Assembly: GCA_017621055.1 (NCBI GenBank)
Contig: JAGATX010000014.1
Location: 1-51,057 of the forward strand
Direction: 5' to 3'
Length of the DNA stretch: 51,057 nt
Source: Muribaculaceae bacterium
Lineage (GTDB): Bacteria > Bacteroidota > Bacteroidia > Bacteroidales > Muribaculaceae
The notes under the pieces were generated by a model, which saw only the letters and a list, made by a program, of their open reading frames with translations, ran no database searches and had not been told where the DNA came from. This document shows, one piece after another, positions 1-8,951 of the stretch (within the stretch, counting starts at the first letter, position 1; each line of letters begins with the position of its first letter). The translations under genes and the position numbers were made by a program.

Positions 1-133
1 CGAATTGACAGAGCCGAACATCAGTGACCCCTAAGGTCACTTCCGTTACTCTACTCTTGTACTACTCATCGTATCTTGATGTCAATGTGTCAAAGTTCTC
101 GTTGCTCGCGGGCATTCAGCCCGAACAGCTCGG
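1..133 (-). other. Probable rRNA operon leader (5' part only)
   Basis: Read on the minus strand, this stretch follows two tandem promoters and contains no ORF. It holds a perfect 7-bp hairpin (23-29 with 35-41) and a TTGACACATTGACATC-like segment near 75-95. That segment resembles the TTTGACATATTG leader known upstream of 16S genes in Bacteroidales. The 16S gene itself would lie beyond base 1 and is not in the window. The assignment is inference from the promoter pair and leader. Confidence 0.5.
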
Positions 134-165
134 CAAAGTTATCGCTTAAAACCGACGCGACCAAA
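134..165 (-). promoter_or_regulatory. Bacteroidales-type promoter P2 (rrn-like)
   Basis: On the minus strand, TTTG (162-165) is followed by exactly 20 bases and then TAACTTTG (134-141). This is a full match to the Bacteroidales -33/-7 consensus TTTG-N19-21-TAnnTTTG. It sits 112 bases downstream of a second perfect promoter with the same spacing. Tandem strong promoters without an ORF behind them fit a stable-RNA operon. Confidence 0.75.
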
Positions 166-245
166 TTTTGTTCAAATTTTTAACGTCTTTTAGCTTTTGG
201 CGCCGCTTGCGCCCTGCCGCGGGAGCTCGTTCCCGAAAGCGAGTG

Positions 246-277
246 CAAAATTACTGCCTAAAATCGAAAACACCAAA
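246..277 (-). promoter_or_regulatory. Bacteroidales-type promoter P1 (rrn-like)
   Basis: On the minus strand, TTTG (274-277), 20 bases, then TAATTTTG (246-253): another perfect match to the Bacteroidales consensus. The bases that follow (GCACTCGCTTTCGGGAACG, read leftward) resemble sequences often seen after stable-RNA promoters in this order. It is the upstream member of the tandem pair that fires toward base 1. Confidence 0.75.
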
Positions 278-299
278 TTTTTTGACCGAAAAATATGCT

Positions 300-640
300 G
301 CAAAGCATATATTTAACGTTTGTTGACGGTCGGAGGCCGAAATCCCTGCCCGCGACCGGGGGCGGGGAGCCCGAAGGAGAGGTTGCGCCTGTGGTCACGC
401 AACAGCCTCAACCCCAGGGGAACATCTACGATGTTCGTTGTTTGGGTGGAGTGGTTCTGCCCCCAGGTGGCGCTGCGCTTACCCGGGGTTGGACACAGGG
501 ACACCTCATTCGAGGTGTTCACTTGCGCCATGCGGGGCGCCCAGGCGCGATGCTGACCTCGGATGCTCCGGGTAGCATCCCTACGGGGCACACGGGGTGC
601 GCCGGGCGCGCTTGTGGAGTTCCGCGCCGGTGGAGATACG
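300..640. repeat. Dispersed palindrome-rich intergenic repeat, left copy
   Basis: This GC-rich segment without a credible gene is full of short inverted repeats: 420-426 with 430-436 (loop TAC), and 501-507 with 512-518 (loop ATTC). Another hairpin, 293-298 with 305-310, lies at its edge. The block 478-520 is closely similar, in the same orientation, to 50627-50665 at the other end of the window. In the two copies the hairpin stem is kept while its loop changes. I do not recognise a named family; it looks like a REP- or MITE-like non-coding element. The small ORFs across it have no recognisable protein features. Confidence 0.6.
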
Positions 641-670
641 AAAAAAGGGCTACCCGAGGGCAGCCCTTTT
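641..670 (-). terminator. Intrinsic terminator after the large secreted protein gene
   Basis: AAAAGGGCT (643-651) pairs with AGCCCTTTT (662-670), and the minus-strand copy ends in a run of six T (641-646). It lies 20 bases beyond the stop codon at 690. It separates that gene from the rrn-type promoters, which fire in the same direction. Confidence 0.85.
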
Positions 671-689
671 ATTGAAGGATTAGAAATTA

Positions 690-3600
690 TTATCGAACGA
701 TAACTTTGGCAACTTTGTCGCCGGCTTTCACGAGATAAACACCGGAAGCAACAGCTACGCGTGTGGTAGCGGCGCCCTGACCGGCAAATATTGTGCGACC
801 GTCGACGGCGTTGACAATGATCTGCTGGCCTTCGGCACCTTTGACAACGATAGCCTGATGAGCTGTCGAGATGGTGATACCGGCAGCGCCGATGTTTTCA
901 AGGCCGCTGTACTGAACAGTAACGGCGTTGGAGCCTGCGGATGTACCCTTGTTGTAGTTGACGGTTACGCGATATTCAGCGTTCTCGAGGGGGTTGGCAT
1001 CGATGAACTCGGTTTCGCCGACGGGCTCGGCAGTGATCTTCTCGCCGTTGCGGTAAACATCGTAACCGACAATGCTGAGGCTTGCGGTAGCGCCGGCGGC
1101 CTCGAAGGTAACGTCATCGAGCATGAGCATGAACGAACCGGTAGCGTGGCTGCGGATAGCGAAGTACTTGGCACCTTCGGGGAGCTGGGCTTCATAGAGG
1201 GTGTAAGCACGTTCACTGCCACCGTCGGGAACTACCATGTTGGCTTTGCCTTCTACAGCGATGAAGTCCTCGGTGTTTGTGCTACCGGTGCTGTAGAGAA
1301 TGCTGATAGTTTCCTTGAAGTCGCCGGAGTAGCTGCGAGCGTAGAAGCTGATGGTCTGAGCATTGCCGGTGAGTTCGGGCGAGATGGCCCAGTCGTCGAC
1401 CTGGCTGTCGTCATAGTTGAAGAGGCAAGCGAGATACTTGTTTCCGCTGTGAGCAGCAAAAGTGAGGTTGAACTGAGGATAGGCGTCGCTCTGTTCGAAT
1501 ACGAAGAAGGAGCTGGTAGTTTGACCGGGGGTGATTCCGGGAACGTCAGTATTCTGGAAACCACCGACCTTACCGCCGTCGATGTCGACGAATGTCCAGC
1601 CTTCGAATTCATGAGCAAAGGCGGTAGCCTCTTCGAAGCCTTCGGTCTTCACTTCGGGCACGCTTTCGAGGTTGGGTTCGCTCCAAGTGAGTTTCACGCC
1701 TTCTGCCACTTCACTGCCGGCGAGGTCGGCCACGCGGGGCAGATTGGAGAGCTTGGGAGTTACGGTAACAGGAGCTACGGTGTTGTCGGCGGGATTCTCG
1801 TCGCCTTCGTATACAACTACAGCATGGTATGCGATAGCTTCTTCGGCGAGGGGATGCATGGAGAGCATGAAGTTGTGGGCCTTGGAGCTTCCGGAAGCGA
1901 GGTTGGCACCCTGCTTGCTGGAGAGGAGCTCGCCGTCGGCGTAGAGTTCAACGGTGTATGCAGCTGCATCGAGCGCGCCTTCGTTGGAGACTTTGACCTG
2001 GACGGCATAGTCGGCACCGGCGGCCACGGTAGCGGGAGCAATGATGCTCTGGAGTTTGAGGTCGTTGCCGAGCTGCGAACCAATCTTGAGATTGTCGAGG
2101 ACGGTGGTTGTGAAGCCCTTGATGGTGGTTATCACACGAAGCTCGACAACCTTGTTCTCGTAGCCGACAAGGCTAACGGTAGCCTTAGCCCAGCCTTCGG
2201 CGGAGCCGCCGATTTCAGCAACAGATTTGCTGAACAGAGGAGTATATTCCTCAGTTCCGAACTCGCGAACCTCCACTTCGATGAGGTTTTCGTCGGCCTG
2301 GCCTTCCTCACCTACGAGATTGTAGGTATAGAACGTGAATGCGGGATTAACCGTGCCAGCGAGGCTGACTTTCGGGAAGATCAGAGCGCTGCTTTCTTCG
2401 AGATATTTGCCTTGCGAACCGATGAAGCCATTGTCGCCGTCCTGAGAGGAGATACCGGATTCATCGTCGAACAGGCCCCACTGAATTGTGCTGCCGTTAA
2501 GACGACGCATTGCGAAGGGATGGCTGAGAGTCTTGTTGGGGAAGGATTCTGCCATGCCGGGATAGGGAGTACCAACGGGAGCCATGTCGGTGATGGCGCC
2601 TTCGCCTTCACCGCGGGAGGTAACGGCGAATACGAGATACTGCTTGAAGTCCTGTTCGCCTTCGGGCAGACCGGCGTCGAAGGTATGGGAGGTACCTGTG
2701 AGGTTGTCGGCGATGAGAGTGCGCTGTGAGCCGTCGAAATCATACACGCTGTAGGTGATGAGCGAAGCGTCGAGGGGAGCACCGTTGGAAGTGGTGGTTA
2801 CGGGAGTCCAGGTTACGGTAACAGTACCGTCGGAGGGTTCGGTGAAGGAAGCAGCTTCGGGAGCGGCGGGATAGTCGACACCCACGAAGACAGTGGCAGA
2901 TGCCACAGGACCGGCGCCGTCGGCGTTGGCGGCCATGAACATATAGGTAACGTTGCCGCTTTCGGTCATGTCGGAGATTTCGTCGGTGACATTGATGTCA
3001 GCGCCAGCAGCCACGGAACCATCATATACGAGGGTTTCGCCGCGCATGATAACCATATCGACATTACCGGTGAGAGCAGTGCCGTTGATGCTGAGAGCGG
3101 GAGCCTTGCAGCTTACGGTGGTCTTGTAAGTGCCCAAAGCGTCGGGAGTAACCACGATGTCGGTGGGAGCAGCGGGAGTAAGACCGCTCATGCCGTCGCC
3201 GATAACAACATCGTCGAGGTAGAGGTTGTACTGGTCGGCAGGCGAGATGACGTGGAAACCGACAGCGAGCTTGCCGCTTGCGGGAGCCACGAGCAGGCAT
3301 TCAAGGGTTTGATATTCCTTGTCGGCTATTACAGTAGGCTCGAGCACGGTGGTGGTCATAGCCTCTACCGACGAAGCGTCGCCGCTGAGCACTTCGATAG
3401 TCTCGGGGTAGCTGATGCTATTGGCGCGGACACGGAACGACAGAGGATAAACCTTGCCGGGTTCAACAGTGAGAACGGGAGTGATGAGCCAGTCGTCGGC
3501 GTCGTTCGTGTTGCTGTAAGTGTACTTGGCTAAACCTGCGCCATCGAACTTCCAAGTCTTGCCGTCGTTGTTGACGTCGATGACGTTCATTTCGTTGAAG

Positions 3601-5222
3601 CGTTCTTCGGTGGCGAAGTCGTTGGAGTACGGAGCGGTGAGAACGCCGAGAGCCACGGCGTTGGAGGTGCCGGTAGCGGACTTGCCGTCGAATTTGGCGG
3701 TAACCTCATAGCTGTAGCGGACCTGTTCGGTGGGGGTGGGGATTTCCTCGGTGAAGGAAGTCACGGCCAGATCGGTGGCAACGGTAACATTGTCGGGAAG
3801 ACGAACAACGTCGTAGCGAACGGCAGCGGGATCGATGTAACCGCCGTCGGCAGTGGTGACAACAGCTGTCCAGCTGACTGTCATCATACCGTCAGCCCAG
3901 GCTGCCGTAACAGTGGGAGCTACGGGCACGCCATTGCCGATGAAGAGTTCAACCTTTGCGGCTTTGCCGGTGAGAGTGCCGTTGGCGAGCTTAACACTGA
4001 TAGTGTGCATACCTGCGGCGGTAACGGTAACGGCGGCTTCGGCATGAGCTCCGGGAGCTACTGTGCCGTTAGCAGCTTCTGCGCCGTCTACATATACGGT
4101 GTAGTCAAGGGTTGTAACGTCCTCGAGAGCGGGAGCGTCGAAAGCCACGGTACCGCTGAGCGAGCCTTCGCTGAAGGTAGCGGTGAGGTTCTCGGGTTTG
4201 CCGGGGGTGCCGGGAGCAACCACGGGAGCGAGCTGGAGGCCGGCAACTTCTTCGCCGTCGGCAAAGTCGCATACCAGAGCTGCGGCAGCGGTAGTGAGAT
4301 CTACGGAGTAGAGCGAACCGCCGTTGTCGTTGCTGGCATGGTAGTAGAACTTGTTGGTAGCGGCATCGATGCAACCACCGGAGAGATAAGTGGAAATGAT
4401 ACCGGTGGCTCCAACGACTTCAACAGCGCCTGTGGCCTTGTCGATCTTGGCGAGGTATGTGTCGGTTTCCTGAGGTAGCATTGCGTACATCTGACCTTCG
4501 GCATCGAAGCTGATGCAGCGAACTGCATAGTCAAAAGTCGAGATGACATTGATAGCGGGAGCCTCGTTACCGAGACCGAGGGTGACGAGCTGGAAGCCGG
4601 AGGCATCTTCATTATAACCGATGGCATAGATCAAGCCGCTGGCGGGATCCTTGGCCATACCCATGAAAATGACGTCGGGAGTCTCGGAATTGTAGTTTGT
4701 AAGCTGCTCGCCGGTCTCGCCGTCGTACGAGCTGAAATAGAAGAGCTGGAACCAACCCATAACGTCGACATACTCCGAAGAGTAGAGGATGCCGTCCTCC
4801 ATGATTGCGGAGTAGACGGTGCCATTGTTGGCTGCGGGCATGGCGAAGATTTCGCTGAAAGCGCCACCGGCAGCAGTGGGCAATTGCGAATAGTTCGTGT
4901 GAGCTTCTCCAGCTTGTTGCCAAGAATCGGCAAAAATGACTACGCCGTTGATGTCAGGAATTGCCGTACCTTCGGCGCGCGCAATGGTGCGGTGGGGAGC
5001 GGCTGCCGTTGTGGCGGCAGTGCGGAAGCCTACTGCCTGATTAGCGGCGCGCTTTGTGGCGAAGGTCACACGCTGGGTCTGGTGGGCAGGCGCCGGCGTG
5101 GCAATCGTTGCGAATGCTGATGTGGCGTTGCTCACCTTGCGTGCGGGAGCTTGTGCCGATGCGGTGATTGTGCCGCTTACTACCAGCATTACAGAAAAAA
5201 TCCAGAATAGAATTTTCTTCAT
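690..5222 (-). CDS. Large secreted cleaved-adhesin / fibronectin-type III protein with sorting tail
   Basis: About 1510 residues. I start at the ATG at 5222, because MKKILFWIFSVMLVV begins a clear signal peptide; the frame extends 47 codons upstream without a good start. After the signal come a propeller-like N-terminal region (about 24-335), fibronectin-III-like segments, three choice-of-anchor-J / cleaved-adhesin-like domains (about 530-680, 890-1045 and 1195-1375) and a CARDB-like segment (about 1050-1155). The last 65 residues resemble a Bacteroidetes type IX sorting tail (GRTIFAG, then GVYLVKAGDKVAKVIVR). Family knowledge suggests an extracellular or surface adhesin or scaffold; no catalytic motif is visible. 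It lies downstream of the M6 protease gene on the same strand, with about 195 bases between them and no clear terminator, so the two may be co-transcribed. A terminator follows at 641-670. Confidence 0.8.
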   Translation of the reverse strand: MKKILFWIFSVMLVVSGTITASAQAPARKVSNATSAFATIATPAPAHQTQRVTFATKRAANQAVGFRTAATTAAAPHRTIARAEGTAIPDINGVVIFADSWQQAGEAHTNYSQLPTAAGGAFSEIFAMPAANNGTVYSAIMEDGILYSSEYVDVMGWFQLFYFSSYDGETGEQLTNYNSETPDVIFMGMAKDPASGLIYAIGYNEDASGFQLVTLGLGNEAPAINVISTFDYAVRCISFDAEGQMYAMLPQETDTYLAKIDKATGAVEVVGATGIISTYLSGGCIDAATNKFYYHASNDNGGSLYSVDLTTAAAALVCDFADGEEVAGLQLAPVVAPGTPGKPENLTATFSEGSLSGTVAFDAPALEDVTTLDYTVYVDGAEAANGTVAPGAHAEAAVTVTAAGMHTISVKLANGTLTGKAAKVELFIGNGVPVAPTVTAAWADGMMTVSWTAVVTTADGGYIDPAAVRYDVVRLPDNVTVATDLAVTSFTEEIPTPTEQVRYSYEVTAKFDGKSATGTSNAVALGVLTAPYSNDFATEERFNEMNVIDVNNDGKTWKFDGAGLAKYTYSNTNDADDWLITPVLTVEPGKVYPLSFRVRANSISYPETIEVLSGDASSVEAMTTTVLEPTVIADKEYQTLECLLVAPASGKLAVGFHVISPADQYNLYLDDVVIGDGMSGLTPAAPTDIVVTPDALGTYKTTVSCKAPALSINGTALTGNVDMVIMRGETLVYDGSVAAGADINVTDEISDMTESGNVTYMFMAANADGAGPVASATVFVGVDYPAAPEAASFTEPSDGTVTVTWTPVTTTSNGAPLDASLITYSVYDFDGSQRTLIADNLTGTSHTFDAGLPEGEQDFKQYLVFAVTSRGEGEGAITDMAPVGTPYPGMAESFPNKTLSHPFAMRRLNGSTIQWGLFDDESGISSQDGDNGFIGSQGKYLEESSALIFPKVSLAGTVNPAFTFYTYNLVGEEGQADENLIEVEVREFGTEEYTPLFSKSVAEIGGSAEGWAKATVSLVGYENKVVELRVITTIKGFTTTVLDNLKIGSQLGNDLKLQSIIAPATVAAGADYAVQVKVSNEGALDAAAYTVELYADGELLSSKQGANLASGSSKAHNFMLSMHPLAEEAIAYHAVVVYEGDENPADNTVAPVTVTPKLSNLPRVADLAGSEVAEGVKLTWSEPNLESVPEVKTEGFEEATAFAHEFEGWTFVDIDGGKVGGFQNTDVPGITPGQTTSSFFVFEQSDAYPQFNLTFAAHSGNKYLACLFNYDDSQVDDWAISPELTGNAQTISFYARSYSGDFKETISILYSTGSTNTEDFIAVEGKANMVVPDGGSERAYTLYEAQLPEGAKYFAIRSHATGSFMLMLDDVTFEAAGATASLSIVGYDVYRNGEKITAEPVGETEFIDANPLENAEYRVTVNYNKGTSAGSNAVTVQYSGLENIGAAGITISTAHQAIVVKGAEGQQIIVNAVDGRTIFAGQGAATTRVAVASGVYLVKAGDKVAKVIVR

Positions 5223-5343
5223 AGCGATAATGATGGTTTCATTTAGTTTGAAATTGCCGGCTGTGAAACCTTTAACATACGGCAACCCTTCCGTTGGAAA
5301 TTGGAAATGAATAATGAAATTTGAAGTTTGTGCTTTGCAGGGA

Positions 5344-5403
5344 GGGGATGGCACCCTTGCCATCCCCCTTCAGGGGAAATGATCACGACAGGCATTTGCC
5401 TGT
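5344..5403. repeat. Two adjacent inverted repeats in the intergenic gap
   Basis: A perfect 10-bp hairpin (5344-5353 with 5358-5367, loop CCCT) is followed by a 7-bp hairpin (5388-5394 with 5397-5403). Neither carries a T run on the minus strand, where the flanking genes lie. They could be RNA stability or partial termination elements between the M6 protease gene and the large adhesin gene. Apart from these repeats, I see nothing else in the 195-base gap. Confidence 0.5.
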
Positions 5404-5417
5404 TTTAACGTATGGTC

Positions 5418-8243
5418 TCAGCGGACCACCACTTTACGGACGGTACCGCCGGCATTGACAATGAAAATGCCGGGATTACCGATGGCGGCGGAGCCGTCGG
5501 TGTGGAGAACGGCCACAGTGCGGCCGGCAATGTCGGTTACGGTGGCGCACTCGCCGGGTGCGAGGCCGCTGACAGTTATCTCGGACCCGTGGACACGGAT
5601 CTTCACTGAGTCGGGAGTTCCGATGGCGTCGATGGCGCTGCTCTGCTTGGTGGCGAGGGTAATCCGGTCGCTGGGAAGAGAACGCAGGTCGCCGTCGGTG
5701 CCGGCCACGGTGTAGGAGTATTCGGTTTCGGGCTTGAGGCCGGTGACCACGCAGAAGTCTGCGGCGCCGGCAGGATAGTCGGTATATTCCTCCACGGGAA
5801 CATAGCCGTAAGTGATGCCGTGCATGACTTCAATATCGTCGATAGCCACGCTGCCTTTGTCGACGCGCTGATATAGAACACGCATGGCTGAGGTACCGGC
5901 AGGAATTACATCCTCGCCGAAAGCCATCGTAGTGCCGCCCTTGGCTGTCACCACGGGCTGCTCGGCGACGGTGAGCCATGAGCCGTCGACGCGTGCCTGG
6001 ATTTTGAGGATGTCGCCCTCGGCGGTGGTGGAGCCGCGGTGCCAGAAGGAGATGCCGCGCACACCGTCGTCGTAGGAAGGAGTGGCTACATAATGGCCGC
6101 TCATGCCCATGCGCAACGAGGGAATGTTCTTGCCGGAGTATGCGGCGTTGAGGTACCCGGCGGTGGTGTTGCTGCTCCAGCCGTCGGGAAGGAGTTCTAC
6201 GCCATCGTCGAAGTTGAGGACGTCGCTGTGAGGAAGACCATAGACGGTCTCGTAGACATTAAGAATATACTCGGAGGCCTCTTCGAGGAGATTCCAGCGG
6301 GCGGTGAAGCCGTCGGCAAGGACATTTTCGGCGGGAAGGACCTCTACCTTGAGGCGGTCGAGGCCGGGACGGCCGGTAAAGCCCTCGATGGGTTCGGACA
6401 CGGTGCTGCTCTGCAGGCCGGCTGCGCTCCATGCCGTGATATAATAAGGAGTCATAGGCTGGAGACCTTCGATCGTAAATCTGCCGGTGTTCCCGGCGTT
6501 GACATTACGGTATATATATACGGGAACCGTTTGGTCAGGCAGCGGAGGCTCTATCTCGCCGAGAGTGTACACATCGATATGAATGTCGGGCGACACGCCG
6601 TCGGCTGCAAGAGCGGCGGCATCCCAGCCGATGGTGATGGTCTCGAAATCGCTCTCCAATACCGATACAGCTGGAGCGGCAAGATCGTCGCGTCCGCCGG
6701 CAACCTTAAATGTGATGATGCCGTTATTTTCGGCAATATCGGTGATGGGCAGATTAAGCGAGCGGCCGGACCATGTCTTCATGTTCGGATGGGTATTGTC
6801 GGTAAAACTCGTGACGTTATTGGTACCGGGGAATGCGTCGCCGTCGCGCGAGTAATCGCTTTGGCTTCCGTCGGCCTCCTCGATATCGACGTACTGGTGT
6901 GAGGCACTGTTGTTCACCTGATTGCGGCTCCATACGTATTCGTCATAGTCCACGTGCCATACGAGCATGCCGTGGCCGGGGAGATAGGCGTCCCAGCCCG
7001 TGCGCTGGCGGTTTTCAACGAGGAAAAACTCATTGGGGTCGCCGGTAGGTATAATGCCGCATACGTTGTTGCCGATAGTCGGCAAGGTTGCATTCATGGG
7101 GCCGTTGATGACGGCGGGTTCTATCCAGTCGAGGGCATAGCGCTCGTACGCGGAATACAGGGGAGGTGTGCATCCGCCGTTGTTGTAAGGACCGTAGTCC
7201 ATGGCGCTCCACTCGCCGGGAGTGAACGCCCCTGTATAGCTTGTGGCGTAAAGGTCGGGGAGGCCCATGACGTGCGAGAATTCATGCACGAAGGTGCCGA
7301 CACCGTCGGGACGTGTGCCTTCCCACTCGTTAGAACAGGCATAGCGGTTCACGCGTACGCCGTCGTGCACGCAGTTGGATTGACCGGCGCTCTGGAGGGT
7401 CCACGAGTGCGGCCACACGGTGTTTGCGCCGCCGCCGCTGGCTTCGCCGCGGCCGGCATAGAATACAAACACATTGTCTACTTCGCCGTCGCCGTCGCGG
7501 TCATATTGTGAAAAATCGATTTGGTCGTCGAGAAGCTGGCATGCGTGGACAACCATCATTTCGGGATTGCTGTCGTTGCCACCCCAGTCATTGCCGCCGT
7601 AATACGACATATTCTGCGGTAGGGTGACGGGGCCGAAGAGGTCGAATTGCGGTACGAACTGCCCCATCGACGATTCAATGAAGAAATCGCGTGCGCTGCC
7701 GGTGCCACCGTAGCTGCTGAAGCCTTCCTCGTTGAGGAGACGGCTGAAATAATCGTATGCATCGGGGGTGCTGAGCTTTACATCCTTGTATTCGACCAGA
7801 ATTACGAGCGCTTTCTGCTCGCCCATTGCCGGGAAACGGCTTTCGGGGAAAAGACCGATGCCGCGCTCGGGGCCGCTGAGGGTACGTGCGGCAGCTGCAG
7901 CGTCGAGAGCCACACAGGTGGCCTCGCGGTCAATGCGCGACAGAAAAGCTCGCGCGGCGGCGTCGCGGTTCGCGGCATCGCGCGCGGCTATGCCGCTGCT
8001 GGCAATATTGCCGCCGTCGGCAACGGTGGCATAGCAATAGTTCCCGTTGTCGAAAGTCAGCAGATAGCCGTCTTCGGTAAAATACTGGTGGTTGCGCTCG
8101 TCACCCACGAGCTTGGCCTGAATTTCTGTGCCGTCGGCCTGCACAAGCGTGAAAGCGCCCCGTTTTGCCGGAACGGCAAAAGCAGTGGCACCGGAAAGTG
8201 CGAGCAGCAGACCTGTGAGAACTATTCTCCCTGTTCTTTTCAT
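5418..8243 (-). CDS. Secreted M6-family metalloprotease with cleaved-adhesin domain and sorting tail
   Basis: 941 residues from the ATG at 8243, where the signal peptide MKRTGRIVLTGLLLALSG starts; an upstream in-frame ATG adds only charged residues. The zinc-protease motif HEFSHVMGLPD (HExxHxxGxxD) lies at 320-330. The Met-turn-like SAMDYG follows, as in immune-inhibitor-A-like M6 peptidases. The region at about 20-75 (ADGTEIQAKLVGDERNHQYF) is the short N-terminal domain usual in Bacteroidetes M6 proteins. A cleaved-adhesin-like domain occupies about 676-807. The C-terminal 60 residues (AGRTVAVLH, ending TVRKVVVR) look like a type IX sorting tail. The likely role is extracellular proteolysis; the substrate is unknown. 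A candidate promoter lies at 8277-8308, and the adhesin gene follows downstream. Confidence 0.9.
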   Translation of the reverse strand: MKRTGRIVLTGLLLALSGATAFAVPAKRGAFTLVQADGTEIQAKLVGDERNHQYFTEDGYLLTFDNGNYCYATVADGGNIASSGIAARDAANRDAAARAFLSRIDREATCVALDAAAAARTLSGPERGIGLFPESRFPAMGEQKALVILVEYKDVKLSTPDAYDYFSRLLNEEGFSSYGGTGSARDFFIESSMGQFVPQFDLFGPVTLPQNMSYYGGNDWGGNDSNPEMMVVHACQLLDDQIDFSQYDRDGDGEVDNVFVFYAGRGEASGGGANTVWPHSWTLQSAGQSNCVHDGVRVNRYACSNEWEGTRPDGVGTFVHEFSHVMGLPDLYATSYTGAFTPGEWSAMDYGPYNNGGCTPPLYSAYERYALDWIEPAVINGPMNATLPTIGNNVCGIIPTGDPNEFFLVENRQRTGWDAYLPGHGMLVWHVDYDEYVWSRNQVNNSASHQYVDIEEADGSQSDYSRDGDAFPGTNNVTSFTDNTHPNMKTWSGRSLNLPITDIAENNGIITFKVAGGRDDLAAPAVSVLESDFETITIGWDAAALAADGVSPDIHIDVYTLGEIEPPLPDQTVPVYIYRNVNAGNTGRFTIEGLQPMTPYYITAWSAAGLQSSTVSEPIEGFTGRPGLDRLKVEVLPAENVLADGFTARWNLLEEASEYILNVYETVYGLPHSDVLNFDDGVELLPDGWSSNTTAGYLNAAYSGKNIPSLRMGMSGHYVATPSYDDGVRGISFWHRGSTTAEGDILKIQARVDGSWLTVAEQPVVTAKGGTTMAFGEDVIPAGTSAMRVLYQRVDKGSVAIDDIEVMHGITYGYVPVEEYTDYPAGAADFCVVTGLKPETEYSYTVAGTDGDLRSLPSDRITLATKQSSAIDAIGTPDSVKIRVHGSEITVSGLAPGECATVTDIAGRTVAVLHTDGSAAIGNPGIFIVNAGGTVRKVVVR

Positions 8244-8276
8244 CTTTAGAGTACCTTTTTTGGACTTTTTAGGCCA

Positions 8277-8308
8277 CAAATGTAGAGTTATTTTTTTACA
8301 TAGGCAAT
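8277..8308 (-). promoter_or_regulatory. Candidate promoter of the M6 protease gene
   Basis: On the minus strand TACATTTG (8277-8284) is a perfect -7 box. Twenty bases upstream is ATTG (8305-8308), three of four matches to the -33 TTTG. The start codon is about 33 bases downstream of the -7 box. The surrounding 8,245-8,400 is strikingly A/T rich compared with the genes. Confidence 0.6.
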
Positions 8309-8405
8309 ATTTTTTAGGATTTTTTCGCCGCAGTGGCTGATTTTATCTAAAAAAAATGGAATTTTGTTGGATTTTATCCTTTTTTTGATAAAATTTCAGA
8401 ATGAA

Positions 8406-8454
8406 AAAGAGCACCGGCGCGGCCGAGCTGTGAAGCATCGTGCCTGCGCCGGTG
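8406..8454 (-). terminator. Intrinsic terminator after the small lipoprotein gene
   Basis: A 9-bp stem, 8412-8420 with 8446-8454, is followed on the minus strand by CTCTTTTTC. It is placed 27 bases beyond the stop codon at 8481. The loop is long (25 bases), so efficiency is uncertain. Confidence 0.6.
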
Positions 8455-8480
8455 TTTGGCTGTGAATGCTGTCGTGACTG

Positions 8481-8915
8481 TCAGTTCATGCGGTCTGCCA
8501 GCCGCGAAAAACGGGTGTTGTACTCGTCGAGAGCGGCGTAGTGGCGGCGGTTGCTCTCGTCGAGAAGTCCGTGGGTGTCGGCCTGATAAAGCGCCGAACC
8601 GAGGGTGAAGAAATATCCGAAGCGCTCCATATACTCGGGGCTTGCCCTCAGCTGGCGCAATTCGTCAAGGCGGCAGTCCTCCGGGAGGTCGCCGATAGCG
8701 TCGTTCTTTTCCACGAGATAGCGGAGGATCTGTTCGCTCTGGTTTATCATCTCGGAGTAGTCGTTCTGAGTGAGCGAGTCATGACGTTCTATTGCAATGC
8801 TGAGGCGCTCGCATTCGGCACTGTCGTAGCCGCCGCCGAAAAGCGAGCCGGCGCCGCCCGAGCACGAAGACATCAGGGCGGCGGTGGCAAGGAGTATGTA
8901 ATGATAGAGTTTCAT
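8481..8915 (-). CDS. Small lipoprotein of unknown function
   Basis: 144 residues. The N-terminus MKLYHYILLATAALMSSC is a lipoprotein signal with the lipidated cysteine at position 18, followed by a short Gly/Ser-rich stretch. The rest is charged and predicted mostly helical, with no domain I recognise. It begins 36 bases after the stop of the GHL10 glycosidase gene and is followed by a terminator, so the two are probably one transcript. The function may be tied to envelope glycan processing by that neighbour; that is only inference from position. Confidence 0.75.
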   Translation of the reverse strand: MKLYHYILLATAALMSSCSGGAGSLFGGGYDSAECERLSIAIERHDSLTQNDYSEMINQSEQILRYLVEKNDAIGDLPEDCRLDELRQLRASPEYMERFGYFFTLGSALYQADTHGLLDESNRRHYAALDEYNTRFSRLADRMN

Positions 8916-8951
8916 AAACAGGTTTGCGCCGAGCGGCGCAGATAAGGGGTC

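Noticed and set aside
295-675. Small plus-strand ORF in the left repeat
   Set aside because: It crosses several palindromes and ends inside the terminator at 641-670; composition is that of translated repeat DNA.
858-2729. 623-codon open frame on the plus strand
   Set aside because: It is antisense to the large adhesin gene, has no start signals and an odd Gly/Val/Ala/Glu composition expected from GC-rich codons read backwards.
5344-5403. The two hairpins as a terminator of the M6 protease gene
   Set aside because: No T run follows either hairpin on the minus strand; kept only as inverted repeats.
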